From Thalassocella blandensis (GTDB lineage Bacteria; Pseudomonadota; Gammaproteobacteria; Pseudomonadales; Cellvibrionaceae): 64,000 nucleotides of DNA. Below are positions 9,105 to 19,585 of this stretch, one piece after another. A model generated the notes under the pieces. It worked only from the letters and a program-made list of their open reading frames with translations. It did not search any database and had not been told where the DNA came from. Where the stretch lies: contig CABFPG010000002.1 in the NCBI GenBank assembly GCA_902141825.1, forward strand, positions 62,001 through 126,000, in the 5' to 3' direction. Position 1 is the first letter of the stretch; each line of letters begins with the position of its first letter. The translations under genes were made by a program, and so were the position numbers.

Positions 9105-10391
9105 ATGAAATTATACAAGGAAAAAATGCAACTCATTAAAGTTGCAGTACTTTTTTTGGGCGCTACATTAATATCCGCTTTGGTGAATGCTCAAACGATA
9201 CCATCTGTAAAATATGGCAATATTTTAATTCCAGTAAAACAATATCTTGGAAAGAAAGTCTCTAAACCTGTTGGGCCATTTTGCGGAGAAAACGAAAAAC
9301 CCCGAGTAATTGTGGCGTTAGACTATGGGGACATTACTAAGGCTCCCGAGTCGTCCTCTGTTCCGCAAAATAAACGCGTCGCCGGAGACGCAAACGAACC
9401 TCAGGATTTAGCTTATTTTCTCTTATATAGTAATTATTTTGATGTACGCGGATTTATTGCCACTGAAAGGCCAGGCAAGGGAAATGTTGAATTTATAACC
9501 CATGCACTAAGGGAGTTTTCGACTTATGATATCCCTACGTTAAACAACTATCTTGTCAATGACTCATGGTATGGAGATTCAAGCCGACCTTTTACTAAGC
9601 TAAACTCCAATTTAGTTAAAAAAGGCATTGCGAATAAGTTTCCTAAATCTCCCAATTCCAGTTTTAACTTTAAATCAGAATCTTCAGTGAAACTCATTCT
9701 TGAAGAAGCGCGAAAATTAAAGAATGAAATAGCGAATGGTGTTACCGGCAAAGATTGCAAGCTCAACATAATGGTTTGGGGTGCGAGTACCGAAGTAGCA
9801 GCTGCGTTATTCGAAATGCGGGGCACGGATGCTAACTTAAAGAAATATCTTAGAATACTTGCCGTTGGTAGCTCAAATCGCAATCCTAACTTAAATGGTG
9901 ATGATTACGCTTGGACATATTTAAAGCAGAATGAAGGCCCCTCAGATTTTATTGAAATTGAAAACATTTTTCGCGATTTATATCTGTCAGGACATTGTAC
10001 TGACAAGAATCGGCCTTTGTATTCCGGAACGAGCGGAACCAAAACACCTAAAGAGTTAATGAATGCTTTGACTAGTTACCAACCTATTAGTGGAACTATA
10101 GATGGCCGAGGATTAAATAAATTAATTCAAGATTCGAGAATCTTTGCAGACTGGTATAACTGCCAAAGACCCAAATATAGTGCTTACCCTAGAAAAGGTG
10201 ATGCCATTAAAGACGCTGATCGCTCGCATCGGATGGGCGACTTTATTACGGTCCTCTATTTCTTTGACAAAGTAGTTCATTTAAATATGGAAAATTTGAT
10301 CCGCGATGATCAGCGGGGATCTTTGGATGGTCGTCACCTAGACTGGATTTATGATGACTATATGAAACGTATGAGATATACGCCACGCTAG
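9105..10391 (+). CDS. Secreted nucleoside-hydrolase-like protein (Sde182/DUF1593 type)
   Basis: 428 residues with AGGGGTG upstream. Signal peptide to about residue 30 (L-V-N-A-Q). The stretch K-P-R-V-I-V-A-L-D-Y-G-D followed by E-P-Q-D-L-A-Y-F-L-L-Y-S-N-Y-F-D-V-R-G resembles the Asp-rich calcium and ribose site region of DUF1593 / Sde182 nucleoside-hydrolase-like proteins, first named from Saccharophagus. The first D of the usual T-D-x-x-N-E-P-D-D cluster is only partly conserved, so hydrolase activity is uncertain. Ends in a shared terminator with fadE. Confidence 0.6.
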   Translation: MKLYKEKMQLIKVAVLFLGATLISALVNAQTIPSVKYGNILIPVKQYLGKKVSKPVGPFCGENEKPRVIVALDYGDITKAPESSSVPQNKRVAGDANEPQDLAYFLLYSNYFDVRGFIATERPGKGNVEFITHALREFSTYDIPTLNNYLVNDSWYGDSSRPFTKLNSNLVKKGIANKFPKSPNSSFNFKSESSVKLILEEARKLKNEIANGVTGKDCKLNIMVWGASTEVAAALFEMRGTDANLKKYLRILAVGSSNRNPNLNGDDYAWTYLKQNEGPSDFIEIENIFRDLYLSGHCTDKNRPLYSGTSGTKTPKELMNALTSYQPISGTIDGRGLNKLIQDSRIFADWYNCQRPKYSAYPRKGDAIKDADRSHRMGDFITVLYFFDKVVHLNMENLIRDDQRGSLDGRHLDWIYDDYMKRMRYTPR

Positions 10392-10454
10392 TTGTCTTAT
10401 ATCTTGATGGGACAAAGATAGAAGCGGAATTTATTAAATTAATGGAAAATCTCA

Positions 10455-10492
10455 GTGGATACACAAGCATTATTAAACGTTTGTGTATCCAC
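10455..10492. terminator. Shared terminator between convergent genes
   Basis: Perfect 12-bp stem GTGGATACACAA / TTGTGTATCCAC with a 14-nt AT-rich loop, followed by CAAAAA. It lies between the ends of the Sde182-type gene (+) and fadE (-). Confidence 0.75.
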
Positions 10493-10530
10493 CAAAAACG
10501 CCAAAACGATAAATCCACTCTATCAGTCGA

Positions 10531-12801
10531 TTAAGATTCTTCGCGGTTCGCAGCTCGTTTAATATTTTCACCGCTTTGTCCAGTTGAAGCTCTCTCACGT
10601 TTAAACTTATCAGGGCCAAAATGATCAACCTCAATAGCAAATGCCACGGCATTCTCTGCTGTACTAAGCTGTTCCGCTTCCGCTTGGGTAAGTACACCTT
10701 TCGCTAAAGCATCTTCTGCATTAATTGCATCACTATTTTTTATTTTTTCACGTAAGGCTTCCGTAGCAATCACTTGCTGAAATGCATATTCAACGCGGCC
10801 CAGACCAGAATGTTGATCGCCGACAAAAACACCTTTTGTTAACCGGTTACGACAATCACCGCTATTTAATAGTAATTCGGCACAGGCTTGTGTGAGTTTA
10901 TCAGTCGGTGGCTTACGGCGTATACCGAGCGGCATGATGATAAGCTTCATTACCCAAGCTAAAGGACGTACGGGAAAATTTGCCAGCACGGCCTCCAATT
11001 GCAATTCAACTCTGCGTAATCCGCTGGCCATACTCCATTGTACAAGAGGCAGATCCTCTTTGGGCCGACCGTCGTCCTCGTATTGTTTCAGAACGCAACT
11101 GAGCAGATACAATTCACTCAATACGTCGCCGAGTCTGGCCGACAAGTATTCTTTGCGCTTCAGTGCACCACCTAAAGTTAATAAGGCCATTTCCGTGGTG
11201 AATGTGAGTACGGCAGAGTAACGACTAATTTGCTGGTACTGATGACGCAGCTTGCCAGCACGCTTGGCACTGGATGCTAAAAATCCTCCCGTCCAGGTGT
11301 GGAACCAAGCGCGTAAAGTTGTTAGACACACGAAGCCCATATGTTTAAAAATAAGCTGATCAAACTTTTCCAAGGCAATCTCATCGTCCTTTTCATTCGC
11401 CGCTTCAACTTCTTTTAGCAGATACGGATGACAGCGCAAAGCACCTTGACCAAAAATAATCAAATTCCGAGTAAGAATGTTAGCGCCTTCCACGGTAATG
11501 GCTACCGGCACAGCACGATAGACATTTCCAAGATAATTACCTGGACCATCACAGATAGTTTTTCCGCCGTGTACGTCCATAGCGTCATTAATGGCGTCAC
11601 GCATCCTATAGGTCGAATGCGCTTTCAAGATAGCAGAAATCACTGCTGGCACATGACCTTTGTCCAGTGCAAGCGTTGTTGTTTTGCGTGCGGCGTCAAG
11701 CACATAGGCTGTGGAAGCGATTTGAGTAAGGCGTTGTCTTACGCCTTCAAACTTACCGATTGGAACATTAAATTGTTCACGAATTCGGGAGTATGCGCCG
11801 GTTGATAAAGCAGCGAGTTTTGCACCGCCTGCACTCAAGGAGGGGAGAGAAATGCTGCGTCCAGCTGCAAGCGCAGACATAAGCATAACCCAGCCTTTGC
11901 CTATATTTTGCTGACCCCCGATGATTGCATCCAGCGGTAAAAAAACATCTCGGCCCCAGTTAGGGCCATTTTGAAAAGCCTGAAGGGAAGGGTAGTGACG
12001 CTCACCGATTTCAACCCCCGGAGTATCCGTGGGCACCAGGGCAACCGTAATACCAAGGTCTTCCTTATCGCCAAGTAGGTGGTCTGGATCATACATTTTA
12101 AACGCTAAACCCAATAACGTGGCAACTGGCCCAAGGGTGATATAACGTTTATGCCAGTTCAATCGCATGCCCAGCGTTTTTTCGCCGTTATATTCTTCAT
12201 AACATACGATGCCTTTATCGATCATTGACGCGGCGTCAGATCCTGCTTCCGGACTGGTTAAACCAAAACAGGGGAGTTCTCGACCATCGGCCAGACGCGG
12301 TAAATAATGGTCCCGTTGCTCGTCGGTACCATAATGCATCAACAATTCACCTGGCCCGAGTGAATTGGGTACCATGACAGTTACCGCGACGCTAGTGCTT
12401 GCAGTCGATATTCGCGTTACCACTTCGCTATGTGCAAAGGCAGAAAATCCCAGGCCACCATAACGCTTTGGAATGATCATTCCAAAAAATTTATGCCGTT
12501 TTAGGAAGTCCCACATTTCAGGGGGTAGGTCACCATGCTCAAAATTAATTGCCCAATCATCAATCATCCGACAAAGCTCTTCGACGGGGCCATCCAGAAA
12601 TCTTTGCTCTTCGTCGGACAGTGACGGCTTTCCTATTTTTGAAAAATTTGACCATCGAGGTTTGCCAGACAACAGTTCGGCATCCCACCATACGTCACCA
12701 GCATCCAGAGCCTGCTGTTCTGTATCAGAAATTGGCGGTAATAAAGACCGCATTTTTTCTAACAATGGTTTGCTAATTTTTTCTTTTCGAAACGTACTCA
12801 T
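10531..12801 (-). CDS. fadE: Acyl-CoA dehydrogenase, FadE type
   Basis: First step of fatty-acid beta-oxidation (acyl-CoA to trans-2-enoyl-CoA, FAD-dependent). 756 residues from the ATG at 12801. An ACAD N-terminal domain (about 70-200), middle domain with G-L-T-S-P-E-A-G-S-D-A, and C-terminal helical domain with V-E-G-A-N-I-L-T-R, then the DUF1974 extension typical of FadE. E. coli FadE is about 814 residues; the difference is the missing N-terminal membrane segments, so this copy may be cytoplasmic. Single-gene unit. Confidence 0.92.
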   Translation of the reverse strand: MSTFRKEKISKPLLEKMRSLLPPISDTEQQALDAGDVWWDAELLSGKPRWSNFSKIGKPSLSDEEQRFLDGPVEELCRMIDDWAINFEHGDLPPEMWDFLKRHKFFGMIIPKRYGGLGFSAFAHSEVVTRISTASTSVAVTVMVPNSLGPGELLMHYGTDEQRDHYLPRLADGRELPCFGLTSPEAGSDAASMIDKGIVCYEEYNGEKTLGMRLNWHKRYITLGPVATLLGLAFKMYDPDHLLGDKEDLGITVALVPTDTPGVEIGERHYPSLQAFQNGPNWGRDVFLPLDAIIGGQQNIGKGWVMLMSALAAGRSISLPSLSAGGAKLAALSTGAYSRIREQFNVPIGKFEGVRQRLTQIASTAYVLDAARKTTTLALDKGHVPAVISAILKAHSTYRMRDAINDAMDVHGGKTICDGPGNYLGNVYRAVPVAITVEGANILTRNLIIFGQGALRCHPYLLKEVEAANEKDDEIALEKFDQLIFKHMGFVCLTTLRAWFHTWTGGFLASSAKRAGKLRHQYQQISRYSAVLTFTTEMALLTLGGALKRKEYLSARLGDVLSELYLLSCVLKQYEDDGRPKEDLPLVQWSMASGLRRVELQLEAVLANFPVRPLAWVMKLIIMPLGIRRKPPTDKLTQACAELLLNSGDCRNRLTKGVFVGDQHSGLGRVEYAFQQVIATEALREKIKNSDAINAEDALAKGVLTQAEAEQLSTAENAVAFAIEVDHFGPDKFKRERASTGQSGENIKRAANREES

Positions 12802-12807
12802 AATCAA

Positions 12808-13490
12808 ATCACTTTTTTAATAGGCATAATTTCTTTGGATTTTTCGTTCTTTCTTTTCTCTTTTATGCTTTATGGCTCTCTCGGGAATAAAGTTACGGAT
12901 AACTTTTCTAGCGATCTACAACCTTCAAACAATACGCGCACCCAAAACACAGACTCCAGACATTTTGCGGTGCACATTCTTTTTGCTTGAAAACTTTGCA
13001 AAACCTGAAGCATAATTTACAATTGCAAAGAAAATAATCGGCTCAAGACTGCTATATCACCATCAAAACATGAAGGCCAATTAAACTGCCCCTTTGAGAC
13101 TTCAATATCATGGTAACTAAGACAACTTATGCCAAGATAATACTCAACTAACGTTTAATAATTTTTAGAATTGCCTCAGCAAACGTGATGCGGTGTTAAT
13201 GGATATAGAAATTAAATACGAATGACCGAACAAGCGATTCTTAATCATTTCGTATTGAGGTAATGTCAACCTAGTGATTTTTCATACAGGCGATACCCCA
13301 TTCTAAATCGCATTATAAAAAGGGGCTTCAGAGCTGAACGGATGAAGAAAATTCGGGTATGATACTTTCGGCTGGGGAAAATCATTGCTCTATGCTTACT
13401 TTTCTTTGACCAAGTGTATTAACGCAATTAATTTGTTCGTCGAGCGTTTTGTACTTTTGGATGTAAAATCATACAAAAAAGGAGTTTCAC
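12808..13490. other. Intergenic region, nothing recognised
   Basis: About 680 nt between divergent genes. It must hold the fadE and the 13.5-kb gene promoters. No FadR-type or other operator could be named by eye. Confidence 0.4.
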
Positions 13491-16400
13491 ATGTCGCGTA
13501 TCTTTCGCTTATTTGCTTTATTTTTCTGCTGTTTTTCCTACAAAATCAGCGCACAAACCCTCATGTATTCTGATAACTTTGAATCCGGTATGGGTAACTG
13601 GCTGAATACTACTTTGGGCGACAACAAGAATTGGATGCGTGATTCCGATGGCACGCCTTCCAGCGGTACCGGCCCCAATACTGGAGCAGATGGCTCAAGG
13701 TATTATATGTACTTGGAAACGTCATCAGGACAAGCTTATTCCCCTGGCGACTCGGCTATTCTCGAATTCCCCAATTTTGCCCCTATAAGTGGTTCAGTGA
13801 AATTCAAATACCACATGTACGGCAGTGATATAGGAACATTAGCGGTAGATCTTTATCGTAACGGCGTGTGGTCAAACAATGTTTGGAGCATTTCGGGCCA
13901 GCAACATGCAAGCAATAGCTCGCCTTATACTGAAGCTGAAGTTAGTTTTACTGACGGCTCTGTTTCTGGCATACGATTTCGCGCTACTGCAGCAGGGAAT
14001 TTCCTTGGCGACATATCGATTGACGATATTGAAATTTGGTCTCAACCGACGGGACCCGTTGCACCTGAATATATCAGCGATCCAATCACAAAACCAAACG
14101 CAAAACCTTACACTACATACAGCGATTCAATAGCCAGCGATGCATTTGATAGCAATCAAGATCCGTTGACATTCTCAAAAACAAGCGGACCATCATGGTT
14201 AACGATTACACCCTCCGGTGACATTGAAGGCACACCGACTTCTAACGATTTAGGATTAAACACATTTACCGTAGCCGTCACGGATGGAATATTTGTCACG
14301 CGGGGTACATTGAATATTACAGTGAGCATGGACCCTGTTGTACTAATAGAGGAATACTTTGAATCCTCCGTTATCCAATGGCGCAATTTAACAAGAGAAG
14401 ACACTGACAACTGGACTATTCGCACTGGCAATACAACTTCCAGTAATACTGGGCCAGATGGTGGCGCCGACGGTAGTGCTGGCTATCTTTATTTCGAAAC
14501 TTCATCCGGTTATGCCTTTAATCCTGGCGAGAGCGCGATATTTGAAAGTCCCCAGCTTGAAGGTGAAAACATCCATCTTGTTTTTAGTTACCATATGTAT
14601 GGCAGCAACATTGGCACACTTTCCATCGACATATTAGAAAACAGTACATGGCATAACGACGTGTGGACACTTTCGGGACAACAACACAGTTCCTCAGCTG
14701 AAGACTTCAACACTGTTGACTTGGATCTCACCGAATACGCTCCGACACTTATCCGTGTTCGCGCTGTTGCTGCGGGTGGATATATGGGCGATATCGCGAT
14801 CGACAATTTATTAATCCTTTCTCAAGCTTCTTTGCCAGACGAAGATGGGGACGGCATCGACGATGGAATCGACAATTGTCCCAACACGCCACCCGGCGCA
14901 GAAGTGGATGAACATGGTTGTGAATTAGCACCTGTGGACTCAGATGGTGACGGTTTCATCGACAGCGAAGACGCGTTCCCTCAAGACCCAACCGAATGGG
15001 CCGACACCGACATTGACGGCGTGGGCGATAACAGCGATGCCTTCCCTAACGATCCAACCGAGACAAAAGATTCTGACGGGGATGGTGTTGGTGACAACAG
15101 CGACCAGCTTCCTTTCGACCCCAATGAAACTGTAGATAGTGATGGCGACGGTGTAGGTGATAATTCGGATGTATTTCCTAACGACCCCAATGAATCTGCA
15201 GACAGCGATGGTGATGGCGTAGGAGACAATGCCGACGCATTCCCCAACGATCCAAACGAGCATGTCGATAGCGATAATGATGGCGTGGGCGATAACGCAG
15301 ATAAATATCCGGCGTATTACAGCAATGTCGCGAGCGTCAACATTGTCTCCCCGACTATGGATATTGAAATTGATGCCGGCGAACCCCTGGTATTTCAAGC
15401 AGATGCTTTCGACATTAATACCGGTGACATAACTTCTTCTATCATTTGGGAGTCGGACGCTACGGGGCCTTTCGAACCAGACTCTGTGACTGGTGAATTT
15501 ACACTGCCGCACGGAGAGCATGCAATCGTTGCCATAGTGACGGACAGTTTAGGTAATTTAGCCTCGAACTATGTCCGTGTTGTTGTGAAAAACGACAAAA
15601 AAGCGACCTTCAATGTATACACCCAAACGAAAGCCATTACCGACGTTTCCTCTAACGGTGCATATTTTGTCGGACACAAGAAAGACTCAAGCTATAACCC
15701 GCTCGTAATATTCGGTGAAGCATACGGTTTCATTGAACGCAATACGATTAAAAGCACTCAGAATTTTAAAATCGCCAATGACGGCACGGCTGCAGGTTCA
15801 ATGTATGACTATCAGGGTAGCGACGCTTGGGGCGCAGTGCCTTTAGTCATCAGGGAATTTAACCACCTTGAATCATCAACCCAAGCCTTACCGTTCTTGC
15901 CAGACGGCGTGGCTGAAGGAACACACGTGTACAACATCTCTCCAGATGGCAAAAGTATTGTCGGATATGGCGTTGGCAACACTGGCCGATGGGACGCCAC
16001 AGTATGGCATTTAGGAGAAACGATTAGCATTTCTTCCAACCGCAACGGCACTGACAATTACAATGTCGGCATGGCTATTTCAGATAACGGCGTGGTGGCT
16101 GGTCACTCTGGCTCTGACCCCAACTTCATGAACTACAACCAGGCTTGGAGATGGCAAATCCCAGGACAATTACAATTACTTGGCAACCTTACGGGTGGTA
16201 ATAACAAAAGCATGGCCAATGGCATAACACCCGATGGTCGCGTCATTGTTGGCTACGCCAGCTCAGATTTGGGCCACGAGGCATACCGCTGGACAGAGGA
16301 AACCGGCATGGTGGGCTTAGGCAAAGCTTTGACCAGCAATTTCATGTCTATGGGGCAAATAGCCGTCAGCGCCGACGGCAATGTGGTTGTAGGAAATGCC

Positions 16401-17717
16401 AGTGATGGACCATTTATTTGGACGAAAGGTTTGGGTGCGAGAAATCTGCAAGCATACTTGGAGGAATTTTACGGTTTTGAGATTCGCGTAGACACTGACC
16501 CGGATCGCACTTATTCGATCTCAACCGTTCACGCAATTTCAGATGATGGGCGCGTGGTAACCGGGACGATTCGCGGGTATCTTGCAGGCTATCCAACCAA
16601 TGATTTCGGATTTGTTGCGACACTTTCACCTCGTGAAAATGAAATCACCGAAACTGAAAAAATTTCACTCGGTAATCGAATTCGGACATCGCCCGTACAA
16701 GACTCATTAGGACGAACTTACCTCGCGACCGATGATGATATTATGATCGCTTTAGATGTGGATCAAAGTGAGTTGTGGCGCTTCCCATTAACAGAGCAAA
16801 TCGCACAACCTGTTATCGATGAAACGCAAGGCGTTATTTATTTCGGTTCGCATGACACCAATTTTTACGCACTCAATTTAAGTGATGGGAGTGTACGATG
16901 GAGTATGACACCTGCTACGCGTCCGTATTCACAACCCGCCATTGGCCCTGACGGAACTATTTATCTGCTCACCGTTGGTTTCCGATTACATGCGATCAAT
17001 CCAGGGGACGGCACGTCACAATGGGTCACAGAAATACCTTACCAAGGATCTTTTTTACCTGAGCCTTATTACCCAGTGGTTAACGAGTTCGGACAGATAT
17101 TCGTCCACACCGTCGACGAACTTATTCACTCTGTTAACACTGATGGCTCTATTGCCTGGAGTACTCCAATTCGAGAACTTGACCCCGGCACTAGGCGGTC
17201 CATTCAAGCCCCCGCATTTGCTCAAGACGGCAGTCTTTTAGTGACGAGAAGTGATGGAAAACTAATTTCAATTAACCAAGCCGGGAGCGTAAACTGGATT
17301 TACGACAGTCAAATTGAAAATACCTCTTCCTCCTCTTTCAATAGCGCCGCAACAGTCGGAGAAGACGGCACTATTTACCTTCCGCTGAGTTTGTACGAGG
17401 CACAAAAGTTTTACTATCACAGTGATATCATCGCTCTTAATCCCGACGCAAGCGTGCAGTGGCAATATCAACTCCCTTATCAGGTCAAAGCACCGTTAAC
17501 ACTAGATGCCTCCGGCAACATCATCGCCGTACACAATCGGGGCGTTCATGCAATGACACCTGCAGGCAAATTGCTTTGGTATACATGGGTGGATGCGGGT
17601 ATTACCAGTAAGTTCCCAACAAGCTATTTCCAGCAACTTGTATTAGGTGATACTGAAGGTGGTGTGTATTTTTTTGATCTCGAAGATTATCTTACCGAAC
17701 AAAATACGGATTTTTAA
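13491..17717 (+). CDS. Giant secreted modular protein: MAM-like, Ig, TSP3, HAF and PQQ-propeller repeats
   Basis: 1408 residues, strong AAAAAAGGAG site. Signal peptide to about 22. Two MAM/laminin-like modules (about 25-185 and 285-440; each with N-T-G-P-x-x-G-A-D-G-S and F-x-Y-H-M-Y-G-S), a putative Ig (He_PIG) domain between them, then thrombospondin type 3 calcium-binding repeats (about 450-605; D-S-D-G-D-G-V-G-D-N), an Ig-like domain, HAF-type repeats (about 700-1040) and a PQQ-like beta-propeller to the end. No catalytic motif seen. Probably a surface or extracellular adhesive or scaffold protein. Ends in a terminator. Confidence 0.8.
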   Translation: MSRIFRLFALFFCCFSYKISAQTLMYSDNFESGMGNWLNTTLGDNKNWMRDSDGTPSSGTGPNTGADGSRYYMYLETSSGQAYSPGDSAILEFPNFAPISGSVKFKYHMYGSDIGTLAVDLYRNGVWSNNVWSISGQQHASNSSPYTEAEVSFTDGSVSGIRFRATAAGNFLGDISIDDIEIWSQPTGPVAPEYISDPITKPNAKPYTTYSDSIASDAFDSNQDPLTFSKTSGPSWLTITPSGDIEGTPTSNDLGLNTFTVAVTDGIFVTRGTLNITVSMDPVVLIEEYFESSVIQWRNLTREDTDNWTIRTGNTTSSNTGPDGGADGSAGYLYFETSSGYAFNPGESAIFESPQLEGENIHLVFSYHMYGSNIGTLSIDILENSTWHNDVWTLSGQQHSSSAEDFNTVDLDLTEYAPTLIRVRAVAAGGYMGDIAIDNLLILSQASLPDEDGDGIDDGIDNCPNTPPGAEVDEHGCELAPVDSDGDGFIDSEDAFPQDPTEWADTDIDGVGDNSDAFPNDPTETKDSDGDGVGDNSDQLPFDPNETVDSDGDGVGDNSDVFPNDPNESADSDGDGVGDNADAFPNDPNEHVDSDNDGVGDNADKYPAYYSNVASVNIVSPTMDIEIDAGEPLVFQADAFDINTGDITSSIIWESDATGPFEPDSVTGEFTLPHGEHAIVAIVTDSLGNLASNYVRVVVKNDKKATFNVYTQTKAITDVSSNGAYFVGHKKDSSYNPLVIFGEAYGFIERNTIKSTQNFKIANDGTAAGSMYDYQGSDAWGAVPLVIREFNHLESSTQALPFLPDGVAEGTHVYNISPDGKSIVGYGVGNTGRWDATVWHLGETISISSNRNGTDNYNVGMAISDNGVVAGHSGSDPNFMNYNQAWRWQIPGQLQLLGNLTGGNNKSMANGITPDGRVIVGYASSDLGHEAYRWTEETGMVGLGKALTSNFMSMGQIAVSADGNVVVGNASDGPFIWTKGLGARNLQAYLEEFYGFEIRVDTDPDRTYSISTVHAISDDGRVVTGTIRGYLAGYPTNDFGFVATLSPRENEITETEKISLGNRIRTSPVQDSLGRTYLATDDDIMIALDVDQSELWRFPLTEQIAQPVIDETQGVIYFGSHDTNFYALNLSDGSVRWSMTPATRPYSQPAIGPDGTIYLLTVGFRLHAINPGDGTSQWVTEIPYQGSFLPEPYYPVVNEFGQIFVHTVDELIHSVNTDGSIAWSTPIRELDPGTRRSIQAPAFAQDGSLLVTRSDGKLISINQAGSVNWIYDSQIENTSSSSFNSAATVGEDGTIYLPLSLYEAQKFYYHSDIIALNPDASVQWQYQLPYQVKAPLTLDASGNIIAVHNRGVHAMTPAGKLLWYTWVDAGITSKFPTSYFQQLVLGDTEGGVYFFDLEDYLTEQNTDF

Positions 17718-17731
17718 TCCCTAAGTAAGGC

Positions 17732-17764
17732 GGTGCAACTTTAAAAGTGTTGCATCGTCTTTTT
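17732..17764 (+). terminator. Intrinsic terminator after the 1408-residue gene
   Basis: Stem GGTGCAAC / GTTGCATC (one G-T pair), loop of 9 nt, followed by GTCTTTTT. It lies 14 nt after the stop codon. Confidence 0.7.
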
Positions 17765-18178
17765 ATCGCCAGATAGTTTTCATATTAGCTAAACAACTGG
17801 ACATCCAACTCCAAAATTTCTCTTGGTTGATTAACATATTTGCTGGCGCAGAAACTTATCTTGATTGAGACAGGGCGTGATTTGGAAGTGGAGCCAGGAA
17901 TTTTTACATGACGTTTAGCTTCGGAACTACGATTTAAAGCGAAGGTCCATCGATAATCTAACAGCAATAAAATATTTCAATAATAGAAAGCCTCAAGGTA
18001 GTAAATTTACTTTCCACTCAGGAGATTTTATAACCCGTAAACGACAAGTTAGCATTTAAGTTCCGTTTAGGCTGGCCTGTGCGTTTACACTGCCAGATGT
18101 AATTCGTTTACTCTGGAATTTTAAAGTGATTTACCACGCTCTGTTCCATGTAGAGCAAATAAAGAGAATCGATACACT
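17765..18178. other. Intergenic region, nothing recognised
   Basis: About 410 nt with no supported gene. Confidence 0.4.
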
Positions 18179-19249
18179 ATGTTGCTATTAATACTTTACA
18201 TCTCACTCGCACTTGGTTTTTCGTTTATCTGTTCAGTGCTAGAAGCAGTACTGCTGAGCATTTCTCCATCCTATATCGCCTCACAGCTCCAGCAAGGAAA
18301 AAAAGAAGGGCTGTTATGGCAATCATTTAAAACAGATATCGATCGGCCACTCGCTGCAATTCTTAGCTTGAACACCATTGCGCACACCGTTGGAGCAGCG
18401 GGTGCAGGAGCTCAAGCCACCAAGATCTTTGGCGATGCGTTTTTTGGCGTGATCTCCGCTGTGCTTACCTTCCTGATCCTGGTGTTTTCCGAAATCATTC
18501 CTAAAACTCTCGGAGCAAATTATTGGCGAAACCTAGCACCCGTTAGTGCACGTGTGCTTGTGGCAGTTATGTGGATAATGCATCCACTGGTTGTAATGTC
18601 AAAAGTCTTGACGAAGTTGATGGCCAAAAAATCTGGACATTCATCTATTAACCGGGAAGAGTTTACAGCTCTGGCAGAAGTGGGCGTTAAGGAAGGCGTA
18701 TTTTCCGAGGAGGAATCGGATGCTGTAAAAAGTTTAATGCGTTTTCGAGCTTTAACAGCATACGACATTATGACACCCAGATCTGTTATGTTCATGCTCA
18801 ATGGTGAAACCAGCATAAAAGACACGCTGACACAGTTTGCACCTTTACGATTTTCCCGCATCCCCATTTATCTTGAAGAAACAGATAACATTACAGGTTA
18901 CGTACGTAAAGACGACCTTCTGCTAGCGGCCATTGAAAAACCAAACTCGAGGATAGATGAGTTTAAACGCGATATTTTTACTATTCCTTTTTCCCTTCCA
19001 TTAAATACACTAATGCGAAGAATGATTGAAACCGCAAACCCAATTTCTTTGCTGGTGAATGAATATGGCGATGTACTTGGCATTGTTACGATGGAAGATT
19101 TAATTGAAACCATGTTGGGACTCGAAATCGTCGACGAAACGGACTCCTCAAACAATATGCAGGCTCTGGCAAGGGAGTTGTGGTTAAAGCGTGCGAAGAA
19201 ACTTGGCATTGTTGCTGAAGATTTTAAAGAGGCTGATGAGCAACTGTAA
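18179..19249 (+). CDS. CNNM-domain / CBS-pair membrane protein (HlyC/CorC family)
   Basis: 356 residues. An N-terminal CNNM (DUF21) domain with three to four membrane helices (about 1-150, with the conserved S-E-I-I-P-K-T-L-G motif), then a CBS pair (about 195-310) in the cytoplasm. The family includes magnesium/cobalt efflux proteins and ATP-sensing CBS modules. The C-terminal CorC_HlyC domain usually present in longer members (about 420-450 residues) is missing, so this is a short form. Substrate not determinable from sequence. Confidence 0.85.
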   Translation: MLLLILYISLALGFSFICSVLEAVLLSISPSYIASQLQQGKKEGLLWQSFKTDIDRPLAAILSLNTIAHTVGAAGAGAQATKIFGDAFFGVISAVLTFLILVFSEIIPKTLGANYWRNLAPVSARVLVAVMWIMHPLVVMSKVLTKLMAKKSGHSSINREEFTALAEVGVKEGVFSEEESDAVKSLMRFRALTAYDIMTPRSVMFMLNGETSIKDTLTQFAPLRFSRIPIYLEETDNITGYVRKDDLLLAAIEKPNSRIDEFKRDIFTIPFSLPLNTLMRRMIETANPISLLVNEYGDVLGIVTMEDLIETMLGLEIVDETDSSNNMQALARELWLKRAKKLGIVAEDFKEADEQL

Positions 19250-19585
19250 CGTTGCCCTTGCATTATATTGAGGGCGCCTTCCAGTTTATTCCCGCATAAC
19301 TCAGTCCGACTAACAAATAGGGGACATAAGAATAATAAGATTAAAACTTATGCCCATACATTTGTATCGATAGGCATCGTCAGCGGAGACAAAAGCCCCT
19401 CATAAGCCTCTAAAAAGCCCCTAATACGTCCCTCTGGTCCCCAGATCACTTGAGCTTACTGAGTAACACAAAACCCCGAACCAAAAATACCGAACCAAAA
19501 ACACCGAACCAAAAACAACAGAATTTACGAAATTGGCTCGTGCTAGGGCAGCTAACTACTTTTGCGATACCAGGTACCCGCGAAC
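19250..19585. other. Intergenic region with a tandem repeat
   Basis: 336 nt between convergent genes; contains the 14-nt repeat at 19476-19517 and no clear terminator hairpin. Confidence 0.4.
19476..19517 (+). repeat. Three tandem 14-nt units
   Basis: CCGAACCAAAAATA followed by two copies of CCGAACCAAAAACA. A minor tandem repeat between the CNNM gene and the giant uvrA. Confidence 0.8.

Noticed and set aside
14940..15521. Long antisense frame across the thrombospondin repeats
   Set aside because: It is the shadow of the Asp-rich repeats on the other strand and shows no independent protein features.
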